A model generated the notes under the pieces. It did not search any database. It had not been told where the DNA came from and saw only the letters and a list, made by a program, of their open reading frames with translations. The position numbers and the translations under genes are program-made. Positions 1-9,614 of a stretch of 64,000 nucleotides of DNA are shown piece after piece. Within the stretch, counting starts at the first letter, position 1; each line of letters starts with the position of its first letter. The DNA lies in NCBI GenBank assembly GCA_019417465.1, contig DXVF01000012.1, positions 1 to 64,000 of the forward strand, read 5' to 3'. Source of the DNA: Clostridiales bacterium. Lineage in GTDB: Bacteria; Bacillota; Clostridia; TANB77; CAG-508.

Positions 1-42
1 AAATTGTACATAACTAAATTCAAAATTTTGTACATTTTCTTA

Positions 43-70
43 TTGACATTAACAATAAAAGAGTTAGAAT
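43..70 (+). promoter_or_regulatory. Sigma-A type promoter for the DMT transporter gene
   Basis: A TTGACA box at 43-48 and a TAGAAT box at 65-70 are separated by 16 bases. They lie upstream of a folded leader and the transporter gene that starts at 238. Seen in sequence; activity is inferred. Confidence 0.6.
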
Positions 71-139
71 ATGTTTGAAGTGAACTCTTCTATTAGAGCA
101 AATATGTTTAATAAGGAGGTTTAACTTCAAATATATTCT
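66..139 (+). promoter_or_regulatory. Structured leader with long inverted repeat
   Basis: The 16-base arms at 66-81 and 124-139 are complementary at 15 positions and would close a long stem. Inside are a small CTCT/AGAG hairpin and an AAGGAGG sequence at 113-119 with no gene directly behind it. An 18-codon open frame (71-124) also lies inside. It could be a riboswitch or attenuator for the transporter at 238, or a leader peptide. I do not recognise the family. Confidence 0.4.
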
Positions 140-237
140 ATTCTTTTATAGATAAAGAGGCTTGAATAATTTATTTATTAGAATTATAATCACATTATTA
201 ATGAAGATTACAAATGAATAATAAAAGGAGATAAAAT

Positions 238-1099
238 ATGTGGTTATATTTATGTTTAGCATCTACAGTACTTAGCGGATTTACTTCAATAGCAATGAAA
301 AAATGCTCGAAAAACAACAATACTATTATGTTAAGTTTAACTCGGTATGATAATAAGTGATATTGTATATATAATAATGGGTATTTGTATGACTGATGTT
401 ATTCAAAATTTTAGTATAATAAATTTAATAAAAATAGCACCGCTAACAATTATACAGGCTTTAGGATATATATGTGCAATATTAGCAGTTAAATATGCGA
501 GTGTATCTACAGTAACACCAATAAGAAAGGGCAATACTGTGGTAACATTATTATTAGGAATTATAATATTAAAAGATAATTGGAATGCTTTACAATTGAT
601 ACTTTCAACTATACTAATTATATTAACTATATTAGTTGCTAAAGGAGAAAAAGGACAAGTAAAAAGAACAGAAGAAAGAGGGATTATTGCAGCATATGGT
701 TTTGTAGTGTTTAATGGAGTATCAGGATTCTTAAATAAAGTATATATAAATATATATTTTAATCCATTGATTGTAGTATTTTATTATGCTTTGATGGGAT
801 TAATCCTAGTAATTTTATATTGTCTATTTACAAATAATTGGAAAAAATTAGATATTACAAAAATTAATTTAAAAGAATATTTTTTTCTACATGCTATTTT
901 AGATTTAGGTACAAATTTATGTCAGAGATTTAGTTTAATAGATGGACAAGTATCAACAGTATCAGTAATTACTTCAAGTTCAATTGTTATTACAACTTTA
1001 GCTTCAAGATTTATATTAAAAGAAAAGATTACTTGGAAAAAATATCTCATGATATTTGGAATATTTATATGTGTATTAGGCCTGGCAATGCTAAAGTAA
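238..1099 (+). CDS. DMT/EamA-family membrane transporter (needs +1 shift at CGG 343-345)
   Basis: This is a hydrophobic protein of about 286 residues with a series of membrane helices, the size and pattern of the drug/metabolite transporter superfamily. The substrate cannot be told. The start at 238 has an AAAGGAG ribosome binding site. The zero frame meets CGG at 343 and then a stop at 358-360. Skipping C343 gives Gly-Met-Ile-Ile and an uninterrupted frame to the TAA at 1097-1099. Without the skip only a 40-residue peptide is made, and the long downstream frame begins at an ATG (347) with no ribosome binding site. The gene is otherwise undecayed. Confidence 0.75.
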
Positions 1100-1244
1100 A
1101 TTATATGAGTAATGATTCTCTAGATGATTCTTGAAGAATTCTCTGTATTTTTTTATTATGTATGCCCTTAGTATAAGGAATATACTAAAAAAATAAATAA
1201 AGAAATAATTACATTAAAAACTTAAAATAACCTAAAAAATTATG

Positions 1245-1273
1245 TTGAAAAAACATATTCCTTAATATATAAT
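1245..1273 (+). promoter_or_regulatory. Sigma-A promoter for the flippase gene
   Basis: TTGAAA at 1245-1250 and a perfect TATAAT at 1268-1273 are spaced by 17 bases, about 40 bases upstream of the start codon at 1312. Confidence 0.7.
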
Positions 1274-1311
1274 ACAAGAATAAGAAAATAAAAAAGAAGG
1301 TAGGAAAAAAT

Positions 1312-2943
1312 TTGAAAGAAAAAAAGAACTCATTTATGGGGAATGTTTTGATGTTAATGATATCACAAGTTGTCATACGATTACTTGGATTAATTTATAA
1401 ATTAATAATTACTAATTTAGATGGTTTTGGTGATATTGGGAATGGATATTATTCAGCTGGATATCAAATATATACAGTATTACTATTAATATCTTCACAA
1501 GGAATACCTAATGCACTATCAAGATTAGTTTCTGAAAAAATAGCAATAGGGGAGTATAAATCTGCACATAGAATTTTTAAAATAGCATTTATTTTATTTG
1601 GAATAATTGGAGGAACATGTTCAGCTTTATTATTCTTAAGTTCAGATTTTATAGCAAGCAATATACTAAATGTACCAGATGTTAAATATGTATTAAGAGT
1701 ATTATCACCAGCAATCTTTTTTGTATCAATTTCTGCAGTTATAAGAGGATATTTTGCAGGATTGGGAACTATGAAAGTAACTAGTACATCTCAAACATTA
1801 GAGCAATTTTTTAATTGTTTATTAAGTATTACATTTGTATATGCAACAATTGGAAGAGAACCTTATATTATGGCTGCAGCAGGAAATCTATCAACTACAG
1901 TTGCAATATTAATTTCTTTTACATACCTTGTTACATATTATAAATTAAGAAATAAAAAATATGCAGACAAGTATAAAAACGGAGAACAAAAAGAAAAAGC
2001 AAAACCAGCAAAGTCAATAGCAAAAACTATTTTAATGTATTCGATTCCAATGACAATTGGATCTGTTGTTACAGCTATCAGTACAATGATCGATACAGCT
2101 ACAGTAAGTAATTGTACACAAATTGCATATAAAACCATATTAGGTTCTAAAGAAGCACTAGAACAAATGGCAATGAAGTTTACTGGAATATTATCTAAAG
2201 TTGATACATTAACTAATTTACCTATTGCAATTAATTTAGCGTTTTCTTCAGCACTAGTGCCAGCAATCTCTTCAGCACTTGCTAGAAACAATAGGGAAGA
2301 AGCATCTAAAAAAATATCGTTTTCAGTTACTGCATCAATTTTAATTATTTTGCCATGTTCTATTGGATTTATAGTTCTTGCAGATCCTATATTAAGAATG
2401 TTATATCCGAATGCATCAGATGGAGCACATATATTACAAATTGCATCAATTACAATGATATTTATAGCTATTAATCAAACTTTAAATGGTGCTTTATTTG
2501 GATTAAATAAGTTGTATATTCCAGCAATTGCAACTACAATAGGTAGTGTTATTAAATTTGTACTAAATATGATATTAATTAGAAATCCAAATATCAATAT
2601 TTATGGAGCAGCCATTAGTTCATTTATTTGTCAATTTATTTCGTTTTCCATTACATGGAGAGTTACAAAGAAAGAAATTAACTTAAAACTTGACTTTAAA
2701 AAGAATATAATTAAGCCTATTATATCAGGGGCTATAATGGGAATAGCTATTTTAGTAATATATAATTTATTAAAAACATCTATAAATAATGTAATATTAA
2801 CATTATTTACAATTATTATTGGAGCTGTTATTTATGTTTTAGCAATAGTTTATGTTAAAGTTCTGGAAAAGGACGAAATATTGTCTTTACCAATGGGAGA
2901 TAAAGCTTATAAAGTTTTAAAAAAGTTAAAGATATATGCATAA
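1312..2943 (+). CDS. SpoVB/MurJ-type polysaccharide or lipid II flippase (MOP superfamily)
   Basis: This 543-residue protein has about 14 hydrophobic segments. An N-terminal stretch (GNVLMLMISQVVIRLLGLIY) and the SSQGIPNALSRLVSEK region are typical of the SpoVB/MurJ branch of the MOP exporter superfamily. Such proteins move lipid-linked peptidoglycan precursors across the membrane, in vegetative growth or in spore cortex synthesis. The start is a TTG at 1312 behind a GAAGG site. I cannot separate spoVB from murJ by sequence alone; the length of about 540 fits SpoVB slightly better. It has no in-frame CGG codon and is intact. It ends facing gatD-murT, with a shared terminator between. Confidence 0.8.
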   Translation: MKEKKNSFMGNVLMLMISQVVIRLLGLIYKLIITNLDGFGDIGNGYYSAGYQIYTVLLLISSQGIPNALSRLVSEKIAIGEYKSAHRIFKIAFILFGIIGGTCSALLFLSSDFIASNILNVPDVKYVLRVLSPAIFFVSISAVIRGYFAGLGTMKVTSTSQTLEQFFNCLLSITFVYATIGREPYIMAAAGNLSTTVAILISFTYLVTYYKLRNKKYADKYKNGEQKEKAKPAKSIAKTILMYSIPMTIGSVVTAISTMIDTATVSNCTQIAYKTILGSKEALEQMAMKFTGILSKVDTLTNLPIAINLAFSSALVPAISSALARNNREEASKKISFSVTASILIILPCSIGFIVLADPILRMLYPNASDGAHILQIASITMIFIAINQTLNGALFGLNKLYIPAIATTIGSVIKFVLNMILIRNPNINIYGAAISSFICQFISFSITWRVTKKEINLKLDFKKNIIKPIISGAIMGIAILVIYNLLKTSINNVILTLFTIIIGAVIYVLAIVYVKVLEKDEILSLPMGDKAYKVLKKLKIYA

Positions 2944-2954
2944 TAAAATAAGAA

Positions 2955-2988
2955 TAGGGGAGTGCTTTTTATATAAAACACTTCCCTA
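2955..2988. terminator. Bidirectional terminator between flippase and gatD
   Basis: Ten-base arms (2955-2964 and 2979-2988, one G-U pair) close a loop of T and A bases between two convergent genes. Confidence 0.7.
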
Positions 2989-3003
2989 TATAAATAATAT
3001 TTC

Positions 3004-3756
3004 TTAAATATCTTTTTGTGAAACAATTTTTCTAGTTATAAATTCTTTTGTAGATTCTAAAGACTTTGTTTCGATTTCGTAATTAGGATGTATATCTTCT
3101 GATATTTTAATACCTTTTTGCTTACATACAATTCTTAATATTTTTTCGGCAAACCAAGGATTTTTTACAAAAACTGGGCCTAAACAATTTGTGAAAATAA
3201 TATTATTATTTATTGCACCCTCATCAGCCTGTCCATTATTTCCATACCCATATTTAATTGTTCCAAGAGGTTTTACATCTTCTTTTAATGTAATATCAAT
3301 CATTTGAATTTGCGAACCCATAATCTCAGCTCCATCTTCTAATGTATAATAAAGGTCATCTCCAATAACCATTGTCCTTTCTTTTATATCCATATTTAAA
3401 AGTTTTAATCCTGAAAAAGATTCTCCATTATATCGATAAATATTATCTGCTAAAAGTGCACCAGTAGTGCCAGTTACAATAATAGTTTTTTGAGATTTTA
3501 TATATCTATTCAGTTCGTCTAATTGTTTTTTTAGAGATTCTAAAATTGTAGGCATTACTTTTAATTCACCACTATTAAAAAGCAAAATATCAAAATGTGA
3601 AAAGTCTATTTGTTCTTCTATATCATCAATTCTTTCAATATTTAATTTTATATCTAATTCGTCAGCTACTTTTTTAAAACTCTGGCTATTGCCTCTTTCT
3701 CCATGAAGGTTTAAAATATCTGGATACATCCAAGCTAAATTTATTTCATTATTCAA
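3004..3756 (-). CDS. gatD: GatD-like class I glutamine amidotransferase subunit lacking the catalytic Cys and His
   Basis: GatD normally supplies ammonia to MurT, which amidates the D-Glu of lipid II. This 250-residue protein keeps family landmarks: NLHGERGN near the start, YGYGNN in the middle and GPVFVKNP near the C terminus. The nucleophile motif CGGYQ of known GatD is replaced here by GTTGA (within IIVTGTTGALLA, about residue 100). The catalytic His of TYLHGP is also absent (TNCLGP). It overlaps murT by four bases (ATGA), so the pair is translationally coupled. Either it is a structural partner only, or MurT uses free ammonia. The family call is firm; loss of activity is inferred. Confidence 0.8.
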   Translation of the reverse strand: MNNEINLAWMYPDILNLHGERGNSQSFKKVADELDIKLNIERIDDIEEQIDFSHFDILLFNSGELKVMPTILESLKKQLDELNRYIKSQKTIIVTGTTGALLADNIYRYNGESFSGLKLLNMDIKERTMVIGDDLYYTLEDGAEIMGSQIQMIDITLKEDVKPLGTIKYGYGNNGQADEGAINNNIIFTNCLGPVFVKNPWFAEKILRIVCKQKGIKISEDIHPNYEIETKSLESTKEFITRKIVSQKDI

Positions 3757-5117
3757 TTTTTGTCACCTTCCTTAAAAAATTTTTTAATTTTATTATAAGG
3801 TTTCATTCCTGTAATAATATAAATATTATTAGTTTTAATTTCATTTAATGATTCAAATATAGTATCAAAATCGTCTTCAATATCATATATTTTCATTTTT
3901 TCGATAGGTGCACCATCATAAATCATACGATTTGCACAATCATAACATACTGTTTTAGAAAAGCATATATATTGTTCCACATTAGATTCTACTACTGGCT
4001 TAAAGTTACAGTCAAAGAAATAAAATGTATTAGTATAGGCAGGAGGGAAGTCTTTAATTTCATATAATCCCATAAATATAGCTTTTTCTTGTTTATCACG
4101 AGCAAGTGTATCTAAAGCATTTTGAAGAGTTTCTGGATTTTCTTGTTTAATTCTTAAATAGTGTATGATTTTATCTTTATATTTGTAAGTTTCTCTTCTA
4201 TCTACAGGATTTACAAAAGATTCAAACCCATTCTGAATGTCAGAATAACCAATATCAAATTGTTTACAAATTGCAATACATAAAGCATAATTGTAAATGT
4301 AGAAAGGATTTATATAAGTAACAGTATATTTATCATTTTCACATTTAAATGTCTTTTCTTCATAGTTAATATCTGTAATTAAGACATCAGGTTTTTCTAC
4401 ACTTTGATAAGAACAATGCGTACATTTAAATTTTCCAATGTTTTCTATATTATAATAGTCATACTTAATTTTATGGTTACATTTTGGACAAGGGAGAGTA
4501 ACAGTATAAAAATCATCTTTCTCATAAGTTTTTTCATTTTTTTGCATACTGTAATATACTACTTTTCCTACATAATTTTCTAAAGATCTACTTCTAGGTT
4601 CTTCATTATTCACAAATAAAGTCATATTTTTTGTAATTGTATCTGCAAACATACGATAAATAAAATCAGGATCACCATTTCTTTGTACTTGATCTTTTTG
4701 AAGATTGCTAATACATAGATTAACTGCTGGAAGAAGTTTATGTATAGCATGAAGGCTACGTTCATCAATTTCTAAAATCAAAAATTCTTTATTGAATTTT
4801 CCAAACAAATTAGAATTCTTTACTAAAGTAGTAGCAATACCACTCATCATATTAGCACCTTCTGTGTTTGTTGCTAATGTTTTACCTGCTGATTTTATAG
4901 TATGTGCAATTAAGTTTGTGGTAGTAGATTTCCCATTTGTACCAGTAACAAATATAGTTTTAGAATAATCAATATTTCGAAAATATTTTACAAAATCTTT
5001 TTTAATGTAGGTAGCAACTTTTCCAGAAATCATAGAACCTTGTTTTCTTAGAATTTTACCAACTAATAGGACTATTTTTGAAGTCCAAAGAGTAAAAATA
5101 AATAATAATTTTTTCAT
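3753..5117 (-). CDS. murT: MurT, lipid II isoglutaminyl synthase Mur-ligase subunit
   Basis: This is a Mur ligase-like ATPase that adds an amide to the alpha-carboxyl of D-Glu in lipid II, acting with GatD. Visible are the P-loop TGTNGKSTTTN, a Cys4 zinc ribbon (CPKC and CTHC about 20 residues apart) inserted in the central domain, which is a hallmark of MurT, and the C-terminal DUF1727 region. I chose the ATG at 5117 (MKKLL), which sits behind AGGGGTG; a GTG at 5129 is an in-frame alternative. It is the upstream gene of a two-gene operon with gatD. It has no CGG codon and its frame is intact. Confidence 0.88.
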   Translation of the reverse strand: MKKLLFIFTLWTSKIVLLVGKILRKQGSMISGKVATYIKKDFVKYFRNIDYSKTIFVTGTNGKSTTTNLIAHTIKSAGKTLATNTEGANMMSGIATTLVKNSNLFGKFNKEFLILEIDERSLHAIHKLLPAVNLCISNLQKDQVQRNGDPDFIYRMFADTITKNMTLFVNNEEPRSRSLENYVGKVVYYSMQKNEKTYEKDDFYTVTLPCPKCNHKIKYDYYNIENIGKFKCTHCSYQSVEKPDVLITDINYEEKTFKCENDKYTVTYINPFYIYNYALCIAICKQFDIGYSDIQNGFESFVNPVDRRETYKYKDKIIHYLRIKQENPETLQNALDTLARDKQEKAIFMGLYEIKDFPPAYTNTFYFFDCNFKPVVESNVEQYICFSKTVCYDCANRMIYDGAPIEKMKIYDIEDDFDTIFESLNEIKTNNIYIITGMKPYNKIKKFFKEGDKN

Positions 5118-5141
5118 AATAAAAAACACCCCTAAAATATG

Positions 5142-6242
5142 TTATATATATTTTCTTTCAATACTAGAATCAATAAAAATTGGACGAACGTCAAAATAAA
5201 TATCATCGTTTTCTTTAAAGTTTTCACCAGTAATATCGATAATAGTATCATACATTCCGAATCTGACCAAGGACTTTATATGATTTACCATTAATTCTTA
5301 AATACACAAAATCATTTGTAAATAGTTTTTTAAAATCAATAAATACTTTTTTTGCTTTACTTAAAAATTTAAATCTTTGGTCTATAAGAGTAATACCAAT
5401 CCCGTCATAATATCCAGTGTGAAGGATAGCTATTTTGATAGGTTTGCTTGCAATATAAGAATTTCCATAACCAATAATATCACCTTTATTTAGTTCCTTA
5501 ATTTTAGAAATTTTAGTATGGAAAGTACCAATCTTTTTTAGAAAGTTTCCGAGGTCCATATGCAGTTCCAAGGAAGGCAGATCCAATTCTTGCAGAGTTT
5601 AAATGCATATCAGGATATTTAAAAAATCCTGATGAATTACAAATATGCTTAAATTTAAATTCTATACCAAATTGTTCAAGTTCGGAAATTATTTTAGTAA
5701 ATCTATTAAATTGTTCTATACTCCATGAATTATCTTTAGCTAAAGAATTAGATAAATGGGAAAAGATACCTTCAAATAAAATATTATCACATTCTTTTAT
5801 AATATTGCTTATTTGTTTTGCTTCTGAATAAGGAAATCCAAAACGTGATAATCCGAGTATCAATTTTTACATGAGCAGTAATTGTTTTATTTTGTTCTTT
5901 AGCGACTATATTTGCAAGCTTTGCAGATTCGTATGAATCTATTGTTAGAGTAATATCGTTTTGTACTAATATTTCTACATCTTTTTTATCTACAAAAGGA
6001 GTTAAAATCATTAGTTTTTTAGTTATGCCAGAATTTCTTAGTTCTATAACTTCTTCTATACTAGCTACTGCAAAAAAATCTATACCATGTTCTGATAAAA
6101 ATTTAGTGTAGGGAACAATCCCTAAACCATAGCCATTTCCTTTTACTACTGCAATAATTGTATAATTATCTTTGGTAACTCTTTTTTCTATTTTTTTTAA
6201 GTTAAAAAGAAGATCTTCTTTAGCTATTATTAATTCTTTCAT
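5142..6242 (-). CDS. alr: Alanine racemase with three CGG +1 shift sites
   Basis: This PLP enzyme makes D-alanine for peptidoglycan. The joined product is about 365 residues, a normal length. Motifs in order: VVKGNGYG (the PLP lysine), KIDTGLSRFG, the RIGSAFLG region, GDIIGYGNSY with the catalytic Tyr, and a normal C terminus (GMYDTIIDIT, YFDVRP). Three in-frame CGG triplets, with skipped C at 5855, 5551 and 5259 on the minus strand, each open the next segment. The first restores the glycine of KIDTG. The last restores 39 C-terminal codons that would otherwise be lost. Read naively the gene is three fragments. The start at 6242 has a weak ribosome binding site. It stands alone between murT and ppaC. 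Confidence 0.85.
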
Positions 6243-6426
6243 AATTATCTCACACATCCTATACGAAATATTAATTATATTAAAATATAATATATATTTG
6301 GAAGAAATTATATCATAACGACAAAATAAAACAATATTATATAAAAAATTAATCAAAAAAATAAAAGAGATAAAATAAGTTAGTAATTTTATTTTACCTC
6401 TTTATTGGAATTTTATTCTATTTGTT

Positions 6427-6509
6427 AAATGAGACGAATTGCTAAAGGGGATTAGGCATTTTCATAAATTTTCAAAATACATAATCCTCTTTAGCAACTC
6501 GTCTCATTT
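6427..6509. repeat. Long near-perfect inverted repeat
   Basis: Two 28-base arms (6427-6454 and 6482-6509) match at 26 positions around a 27-base AT-rich loop, between the 3' end of ppaC and the 5' end of alr. No T-run follows on either strand, so it is not a standard terminator. It could be a MITE remnant or an RNA processing hairpin. Confidence 0.7.
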
Positions 6510-6518
6510 AGAAATAAA

Positions 6519-7445
6519 TTAGTCTAAATTTTCTAATATTTTTGGTAACATTTGTTTTTTTCTAGAAACAACATTTTCTAGCATTGCTGTATGGTCATCT
6601 AAAGTAACTCCATAAGCTTTTTCTACTATACCAGAATCGTTTCCTAAACTAATGATTTTAGAGTTTGAGTTTAAAATATCTGTTGCAGCAAAAACATATA
6701 AATCTAAGTTTTCATTTGCTATTTCGTTATTAATAGCTGTTTCAAAATATGCTTTGTTTTTAAATACATCATCTAAATCTGCTGTATTAATTTGTGCTAT
6801 TTTAAATTTTTTGCCACCTTTTTCGAATAATTTACTATCTATGTTAATAACTTCTTCAGGAGTAAATTCACTGATGTCTGTACCAGCTTTTAATAATTCT
6901 TTTCCATATACATCTAAGTCTACTTCTGCTAATTTAGCTAATTTTTCTGCAATTATTTTATCTTCGTTTGTACATGTTGGAGACTTAAATAGTAATGTAT
7001 CAGAGATAATTGCACTAACCATTAGTGTAGCAATTGTTTTGCTGATTTCAACATCATATTCTTTATACATTTTATAAAGTACTGTAGCTGTACATCCAAC
7101 AGGTTCAGCTCTATAGTATAATTGATATGGTGCTATAAAGTTCATTGTATGATGATCTACTACTTTTAAAATATTAGCATTTGCTATGTTATTAGCACTT
7201 TGTGTACATTCATTATGGTCTACTAAGATTACATTTTGACCGTCTTCGATATCTGATATTTCTTCTGGTCTTTCTATTTGTAAATAATTAAAAACATATT
7301 CTGTTTCTTTGTTTATTTTTCCAAGACGTACTGGAACAGCTTCATTTCCTAATTCATTTTCTAAATTAGCCATTACAATTGATGATAAAATAGAATCTGT
7401 ATCTGGATTTTTATGGCCAAATATAAGTGTTTTATTATTAATCAT
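6519..7445 (-). CDS. ppaC: Manganese-dependent inorganic pyrophosphatase (DHH family)
   Basis: This enzyme hydrolyses pyrophosphate to phosphate in the cytoplasm. The 308-residue protein carries the N-terminal metal motif FGHKNPDTDS, then the DHH motif (VVDHHTMNF), and the C-terminal DHHA2 domain ending in SRKKQMLP. The length is typical of family II enzymes. The start at 7445 follows an AAGGAGG site. Upstream is a well-spaced promoter (7494-7522). It is a single gene with an intact frame. Confidence 0.92.
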   Translation of the reverse strand: MINNKTLIFGHKNPDTDSILSSIVMANLENELGNEAVPVRLGKINKETEYVFNYLQIERPEEISDIEDGQNVILVDHNECTQSANNIANANILKVVDHHTMNFIAPYQLYYRAEPVGCTATVLYKMYKEYDVEISKTIATLMVSAIISDTLLFKSPTCTNEDKIIAEKLAKLAEVDLDVYGKELLKAGTDISEFTPEEVINIDSKLFEKGGKKFKIAQINTADLDDVFKNKAYFETAINNEIANENLDLYVFAATDILNSNSKIISLGNDSGIVEKAYGVTLDDHTAMLENVVSRKKQMLPKILENLD

Positions 7446-7493
7446 ATTTATTTCCTCCTTAAAAAGATATCTTATTTGTAATCAACACTACCT

Positions 7494-7522
7494 ATTATAC
7501 CACAATTAGGAAAAAACGTCAA
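7494..7522 (-). promoter_or_regulatory. Promoter of ppaC
   Basis: On the minus strand TTGACG (7522-7517) and a perfect TATAAT (7499-7494) are 17 bases apart, about 50 bases upstream of the ppaC start. Confidence 0.75.
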
Positions 7523-7682
7523 CAATTTACATAATACAAAAGAAAGATGTATAATAGTTAGTTATTATTATATTTATGATTTTTTTATATAACTTAATAA
7601 CTTGCAAATAATAAAAATATTTGATAAAATGAAACTGTTGTAATAAAATATGCATATAATACAGTAGAAAAGGATGGTAAAC

Positions 7683-8948
7683 ATGAATAATGAATATGAA
7701 AAAGTAATACAAAAACTAGAAAAGTTTAATCAAACAAATTTAATTAATTTATTAAATAAATTAGAAGATAAGACAGAATTAATTAATCAGATAAACTCAA
7801 TTGATTTTGAGCAAATTATGGGGTTATATAATAAAGTTAAAGAACCAAAGATTATTGATATTAATAAAATAGAACATATAAATTATGTAGACAAATCAAA
7901 GTTATCAAATGAAAAATTAGAAGAATATAACAAAACAGGTGAAGAAATAATAAGGAATGGACAGTATGCTGTTATAACAATGGCAGGAGGTCAGGGTACA
8001 AGGCTTGGTCATAAAGGTCCAAAAGGAACATTTAAAATATTAGTAAATGGAGAAGAAAAATATTTATTTCAAATCATAGTACAATCTCTTCAGACAGCAA
8101 ATAATAGATATGATGTAATTATACCTTGGTACATAATGACAAGTAATGAAAATAAAGAGCAAACAGTAAAGTTTTTAAAGGAAAATAATTATTTTGGTTA
8201 TCCAAAAGAAAAAGTAAAATTCTTTGTACAAGGAAATTTACCTCTTATAGACACAAATGGCGAGTTAATAATTGATAAAAATTGCTTAATAAAAGAAGCT
8301 TCAGACGGTAATGGAAGTATTTACCAATCTATAAAAAAAGATGGTATTATAGAAGATATGAAAAGAAATAATATAAAATGGATTTTTGTTGGTGGTGTGG
8401 ATAATATTTTGTTAAAGATTGTAGATCCAGTATTAACAGGACTTACAATAAAGGAAAATAATAAAATATCTTCTAAATCTGTTGTAAAAACAAATCCTAA
8501 AGAAAAAGTTGGGGTATTTTGTAAAATAGAAGGAAAACCAAAAGTTATAGAATATACAGAGCTTCCAGAAGATATGGCTTGTAAAAGAGATGAAAATGAT
8601 GAACTTATATTTGGTGAAGTTAATATATTAAGCCATTTATATTCAATTGAGGCGTTAGAAGAATTATCAAATAAAAAATTACCTTATCACGTAGCATTTA
8701 AAAAAGCAAATTATTTAGATAATAATGGTAACTTTATAGAAGTAAGCAAGCCAAATGCATATAAATTTGAAGCTTTTATTTTCGATGCTTTTGAAGAATA
8801 TTCAGATATGAGTATATTAAGAGTAAAAAGAGAAGAAGAGTTTGCACCAATAAAAAACGCCGAAGGGCAAGACAGTCCAGAAACAGCATGTAGACTTTAT
8901 ACAGATTATATGAAATCACAAGATATGCTAAAGGTAAGTCTAGTGTAA
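7683..8948 (+). CDS. UDP-N-acetylglucosamine/UDP-sugar pyrophosphorylase (UDPGP family, UAP1-like)
   Basis: This nucleotidyltransferase makes a UDP-sugar from UTP and sugar-1-phosphate. The 421-residue protein has the family signature MAGGQGTRLGHKGPKG (about residues 101-116), then GGVDNILLKIVDP, and a UAP1-like C-terminal stretch (KFEAFIFDAF and REEEFAPIKN). It therefore resembles eukaryotic-type UDP-GlcNAc pyrophosphorylase rather than bacterial GlmU. The start is set at the ATG at 7683, with AAAAGG before it; an ATG nine bases upstream is possible. A promoter-like TTGATA/TAAAAT pair lies at 7621-7649. A hairpin terminator follows. The exact sugar is not shown by sequence. Confidence 0.85.
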   Translation: MNNEYEKVIQKLEKFNQTNLINLLNKLEDKTELINQINSIDFEQIMGLYNKVKEPKIIDINKIEHINYVDKSKLSNEKLEEYNKTGEEIIRNGQYAVITMAGGQGTRLGHKGPKGTFKILVNGEEKYLFQIIVQSLQTANNRYDVIIPWYIMTSNENKEQTVKFLKENNYFGYPKEKVKFFVQGNLPLIDTNGELIIDKNCLIKEASDGNGSIYQSIKKDGIIEDMKRNNIKWIFVGGVDNILLKIVDPVLTGLTIKENNKISSKSVVKTNPKEKVGVFCKIEGKPKVIEYTELPEDMACKRDENDELIFGEVNILSHLYSIEALEELSNKKLPYHVAFKKANYLDNNGNFIEVSKPNAYKFEAFIFDAFEEYSDMSILRVKREEEFAPIKNAEGQDSPETACRLYTDYMKSQDMLKVSLV

Positions 8949-9013
8949 AATAGTATAATAATTAAATTATTATACAAATTATTAAAAATTAAAATATAAA
9001 ATAAAAATAGAGA

Positions 9014-9060
9014 AGAATGTATTTATTTTCAAAGAACTTGAAGATAAATACATTCTTTTT
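9014..9060 (+). terminator. Rho-independent terminator
   Basis: A perfect 13-base stem (9014-9026 with 9044-9056) is followed by TTTT, after the pyrophosphorylase gene and before a convergent small gene. Confidence 0.8.
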
Positions 9061-9073
9061 AGCTTAGATAAAA

Positions 9074-9451
9074 CTACATTTGTTGTTCACCTGGTAGAAA
9101 ATAATCAACTACACCATAAACGAGTGCACCAATAATTGCTGCCATCCAAGAAATAGTATAACCTGCAACAAAATATTGAGTAACATATAAAACTACTGCG
9201 GAAAGGACAAAACCAACAAATCCTTTACCAAAAGCACTTGCATGAAGACCAGTAAATTTTACTATTAAATAATCTATTATAGTAAGCACAATTGCTGCTG
9301 CTGCTAGTGCCCAAAAGTTACTTATACTAAATCCAGGAGTAAAAAATGCAGTAATTGCAAGTACAATGGCAGCTGTTACTAATCTACCAACTATTTGCCA
9401 AACTGTACTAGTTGTATTTTGTGATTTACTATTCACACCATTATCTGACAT
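9074..9451 (-). CDS. Small four-helix membrane protein, phage holin 4_2 / YvlD-like
   Basis: This 125-residue protein has four membrane helices. The TPGFSISNFWALAAAAIV region resembles the PF04020 family (YvlD of Bacillus and relatives), whose role is unclear and not necessarily phage-related. The start at 9451 follows AAGGAGG; a longer frame reaching 9481 lacks a ribosome binding site. The hydrophilic N terminus (residues 1-20) probably lies in the cytoplasm. It is monocistronic and convergent with the pyrophosphorylase gene. The family call is by resemblance only. Confidence 0.6.
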   Translation of the reverse strand: MSDNGVNSKSQNTTSTVWQIVGRLVTAAIVLAITAFFTPGFSISNFWALAAAAIVLTIIDYLIVKFTGLHASAFGKGFVGFVLSAVVLYVTQYFVAGYTISWMAAIIGALVYGVVDYFLPGEQQM

Positions 9452-9614
9452 GATAAAAACCTCCTTGTGATAAAATATCAAAATTTTAAATTTTATGTGG
9501 TTTTATAATTTTATTATTTACGAAAACAAAACTTTTATTCAAAAACATGCGTATATTTTTATTAATATTTGGCAAAATAATAAAAATAAATGAAATGAAG
9601 GAGAAAAATAAAAA

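Noticed and set aside
5142..6242. alr, dapA, dapB, sufC, thrS and others as pseudogenes
   Set aside because: Every disruption is the same type at the same codon, motifs are otherwise intact, ribosome binding sites and (for thrS) a T-box are preserved, and several genes are essential. Independent decay would give mixed lesions.
9074..9451. Phage holin implying a prophage
   Set aside because: No other phage gene is nearby. The family is widespread on chromosomes as YvlD-like proteins.
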